From assembly GCA_021848555.1 (NCBI GenBank), contig JAJZUN010000140.1, positions 1 through 7,008 of the forward strand: a stretch of DNA of 7,008 bases, read 5' to 3'. The position numbers and the translations under genes were made by a program. Below are positions 5,710 through 7,008 of the stretch, piece by piece. Below the pieces are notes generated by a model that saw only the letters and a program-made list of their open reading frames with translations, searched no databases and was not told where the DNA came from. Numbering within the stretch: the first letter of the stretch is position 1; each line of letters begins with the position of its first letter. Origin of the DNA: Pseudomonadota bacterium. GTDB taxonomy: Bacteria; Pseudomonadota; Gammaproteobacteria; Burkholderiales; SG8-39.

Positions 5710-5946
5710 ATGGCAGTCAGAATATTCTGCACATGCGGGACGGAAATCACGCAAGAGATTTCACTGTGGGACCGGAAGACACGTACGGTGTTCTGGATGG
5801 ATGAGCACCCGCCGTTGTGCGCCGCGTGTGAGAAGCGGCAACCGGTGGCGTCGCTGATCAAGCCTTTCCAGAACTCTGGCTCCTGGCCTGCTGAAATCAG
5901 AACGAAACCGGCGGCGCGCCGCCGAGCCAGCCGGACAGGAACATGA
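5710..5946 (+). CDS. Small Cys4 hypothetical protein, tail reads through a gene remnant
   Basis: A 78-residue ORF with no family I recognise. C7-x-C9 and C37-x2-C40 form a pair of knuckles typical of a small zinc-ribbon protein, with an aromatic, charged segment (LWDRKTRTVFWMDEH) between them. From about residue 64 onward the Arg/Ala-rich tail (KPAARRRASRTGT) is simply the antisense reading of the truncated hemoglobin remnant on the other strand. The native C terminus has therefore probably been lost or replaced at a junction near 5900. Base composition of 5691-5900 is about 56% G+C by hand count, lower than on either side, and codons such as AGA and ATA appear that are rare in the neighbouring genes. 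A good GGAGG at 5698 favours expression. Recent insertion of this segment is a reasonable inference. Confidence 0.5.
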   Translation: MAVRIFCTCGTEITQEISLWDRKTRTVFWMDEHPPLCAACEKRQPVASLIKPFQNSGSWPAEIRTKPAARRRASRTGT

Positions 5947-6144
5947 GCAGGTGTTTCTTCGCTAGGACAGGTCGGCTGCATGGAAGGCGCGGATGGTGCG
6001 TGCCTCGGGCAGCGCGTCTATCAGCGCGCAGCAGCGATCGACTAGGCGATGGATCGCGTCTTCGACGCCGATCAGCCGGTAGTGCGGGTTGGCGACGACA
6101 AGCCGGGGTTCGCCGCCGGCGCGCGGTTGCTGTTCGTTGTCCAT
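5897..6144 (-). pseudogene. Group II truncated hemoglobin remnant (frameshifted and 3'-truncated)
   Basis: The minus-strand frame from ATG 6144 to the TAG at 5962-5964 gives 60 residues, including ANPHYRLIGVEDAIHRLVDR, ALIDALPEARTIRAFHAADLS. Switching frame by one base just after ADLS continues as AKKHLLMFLSGWLGGAPPVSF to a TGA at 5897-5899. Joined, this follows the group II truncated globin (YjbI-like) pattern: Y-x-L-I-G-x-E-x-x-x-x-x-LVDR, then LPEAxxIRxxHxADLS, then the highly conserved MFLSGWLGG. The intact family is about 130 residues. Here the part carrying the proximal heme histidine (the GHPxLRxRH region) is absent, and the FY pair expected after LVDR (TyrB10) reads CC. It cannot make a normal globin. 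An in-frame TAA 12 bases before ATG 6144 limits the start. It lies 49 bp downstream of the nifO-like gene on the same strand. Confidence 0.78.
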
Positions 6145-6193
6145 GGCGAAGCCGGTTTAGTCCTGCGCGTGTGGGGAAAGGATGATGGCGGAT

Positions 6194-6624
6194 TCAGGGC
6201 TTGCCCGGTGCCGGGCAGGGCTGCAAGCGCACGCATTCTTCGAGCGCTGGCGTCGCTGCCGCGCTGCCGAGCCCGAGCCATGCATGAAACCGTGACTGGT
6301 CAAAGCCGAATTCGCGCCAGCCGTTGGCCTCCAACAGCGGCCGGCGGATGAGCAGGGGTTCAGCAAGCAACAGCTTCATGGCCCTCTCGGCATCGAGCGC
6401 ATCCGGCACCACTTCGCCGGATTTTACCTTGGGGCGTTGCGGTTGAACCACTCGGCCACCGGGCGCGCGCCGAAAAAGCCGCGCAGGCGTTCGTTGGTCC
6501 ACGCTTCAGCGAACAGGTTGCGCGCGAGCACGGTGTGGCCCGCGTCTTCGAGCAGGTGCTTCTGGCGCAGGTTGCCGGTGCAGCCGGGTTTCTCGTAGGA
6601 CAGGATTCTGGCCATGTCCGTCAC
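6194..6624 (-). pseudogene. nifO: NifO/ArsC-like nitrogenase-associated protein, single frameshift
   Basis: Two overlapping minus-strand frames together encode one protein. The first frame starts at GTG 6624 or ATG 6615 and gives MARILSYEKPGCTGNLRQKH, LLEDAGHTVLARNLF, RGFFGARPVAEWFNRNAP, then an early TAA. The second frame, shifted one base, continues VKSGEVVPDALDAERAMKLL, then PLLIRRPLLEANGWREFGFD and ends at 6194. Order and motifs match the nitrogenase-associated ArsC/glutaredoxin-fold family (NifO): YEKPGC near the N terminus, Wfn-x-x-A-P-x-V-K-S-G-E in the middle, and LLIRRPLL near the end. The break falls in a run of four C (G 6431-6434 on the + strand); five would restore a frame of about 140 residues, the family's normal size. 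NifO is thought to affect molybdenum or nitrate/nitrogenase balance in Azotobacter. It may be a real pseudogene or an assembly error. Its start overlaps the stop of the upstream receiver gene (GTGA). Confidence 0.85.
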
Positions 6625-7008
6625 ACCGGCTGGATGGCGATGGTGGCGCGCCGGCGGCCGAGCGCCACGTCCACCGCCATGCGCGCCTTCTCGATGGTCA
6701 GCGGTTTGTGCAGCACGCCGTCGGCGCCGGCCTGGCGCAGGGTGCGGGCGTCGGTGGTGCCGGCCTCGCTGGCGACCAGCACCTTGAGGCCGGCGATGCG
6801 CGCCTTGAGGCTCGCGATCAGGTCCGGGGCGGAGGCCAGCACCAGCGCGGCATTCAGGATCAGCAGGTCCGGTTGCCAGTCTTCGGCCTTGTGCAGCGCC
6901 GCTTCGAGATCGGCGAATTCGTGGGTCTCGTTCTCGTCTTGCAGCATGAACTGCAAGGCTGCGCGGGTGATCTCGTCGCTGTCCACGACGAACACGCGCT
7001 TGTTTTCG
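6621..7008 (-). CDS. Stand-alone receiver-domain protein with altered phosphorylation site (5' end outside window)
   Basis: The minus-strand frame enters from beyond 7008 as ENKRVFVVDSDEITRAALQF and ends with TGA at 6621-6623, covering about 128 residues. That is one CheY-like receiver domain with no output domain. Visible family features are the first strand FVVD, PDLLILNAALV in the place of the PDlvllDxxmP block, VLVASEAG as the fourth strand, and GADGVLHKPLT carrying the conserved Lys-Pro. The phosphoacceptor Asp is replaced by Asn (codon AAT at 6852-6854), and the acidic pair DD reads DS. Canonical phosphorylation is therefore unlikely; a constitutive or purely protein-binding role is inferred. 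The frame itself is intact. Its stop overlaps the GTG of the nifO-like gene, so the two were transcribed together. Confidence 0.82.
   Translation of the reverse strand, partial: ENKRVFVVDSDEITRAALQFMLQDENETHEFADLEAALHKAEDWQPDLLILNAALVLASAPDLIASLKARIAGLKVLVASEAGTTDARTLRQAGADGVLHKPLTIEKARMAVDVALGRRRATIAIQPV

Noticed and set aside
5909..5924. Perfect 16-bp palindrome CGGCGGCGCGCCGCCG as a transcription terminator
   Set aside because: It coincides with the globin codons for Gly-Gly-Ala-Pro-Pro, has no room for a loop unless the centre is opened, and is followed only by a weak T-rich stretch on the minus strand. A terminator role is possible but not supported.
5694..5981. Minus-strand frame of 95 codons
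   Set aside because: It is antisense to the Cys4 ORF and out of frame with both globin pieces; no conserved motif is visible.
1..7008. CRISPR array, tRNA, rRNA, insertion sequence or attachment site
   Set aside because: I saw no regularly spaced direct repeats, no tRNA-like cloverleaf, and no transposase or integrase motif. The only regular repeats are the protein-level 24-residue LRV units.

Overview
The window reads as part of a nitrogen-fixation (nif) accessory gene cluster from a high-G+C proteobacterium. A gamma- or betaproteobacterium is most likely, judging from the company of NifZ, NifS, NifT, a 4Fe-4S/LRV-repeat protein and a NifO-type protein. No structural nitrogenase gene (nifH, nifD, nifK) lies inside the window, and the species cannot be named from it.

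Positions 1-5691 (+ strand) look like one long, very tightly packed operon whose promoter is upstream of the window. In order it holds: the tail of a TPR-like protein; a Cys4 iron-sulfur/LRV-repeat protein; two tandem NifZ-domain genes; a 120-residue unknown; cysteine desulfurase NifS; NifT; a 92-residue nif-associated unknown (probably DUF6129); a DegT-fold protein that lacks the PLP-binding lysine; a 65-residue unknown; and a SIR2-like protein with altered catalytic motifs. Most junctions are 4-base ATGA or 1-base TGATG overlaps, or gaps of less than about 35 bp, which points to translational coupling. NifS supplies sulfur for nitrogenase Fe-S and cofactor assembly, and NifZ assists maturation of the MoFe protein P-cluster. 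NifT, LRV, DUF6129, DegT-like and SIR2-like proteins are accessory factors of poorly known function.

Positions 5692-5900 are compositionally different: about 56% G+C by hand count, against clearly higher values on both sides. They carry a small Cys4 (CxC...CxxC) ORF with a good Shine-Dalgarno site. This ORF runs tail-first into the broken 3' end of a minus-strand gene.

Positions 5897-7008 (- strand) hold a second, convergent set. Reading in the minus direction, it has a stand-alone receiver-domain protein (5' end outside the window) whose phosphoacceptor Asp is replaced by Asn, then a NifO/ArsC-like nitrogenase-associated protein broken by a one-base frameshift, then a group II truncated hemoglobin remnant that is both frameshifted and 3'-truncated. 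The + operon looks intact, while the - set is decaying or contains local sequencing errors. The most notable feature is the run of enzyme-fold proteins (DegT, SIR2, receiver) that have lost canonical catalytic residues inside a nif cluster.
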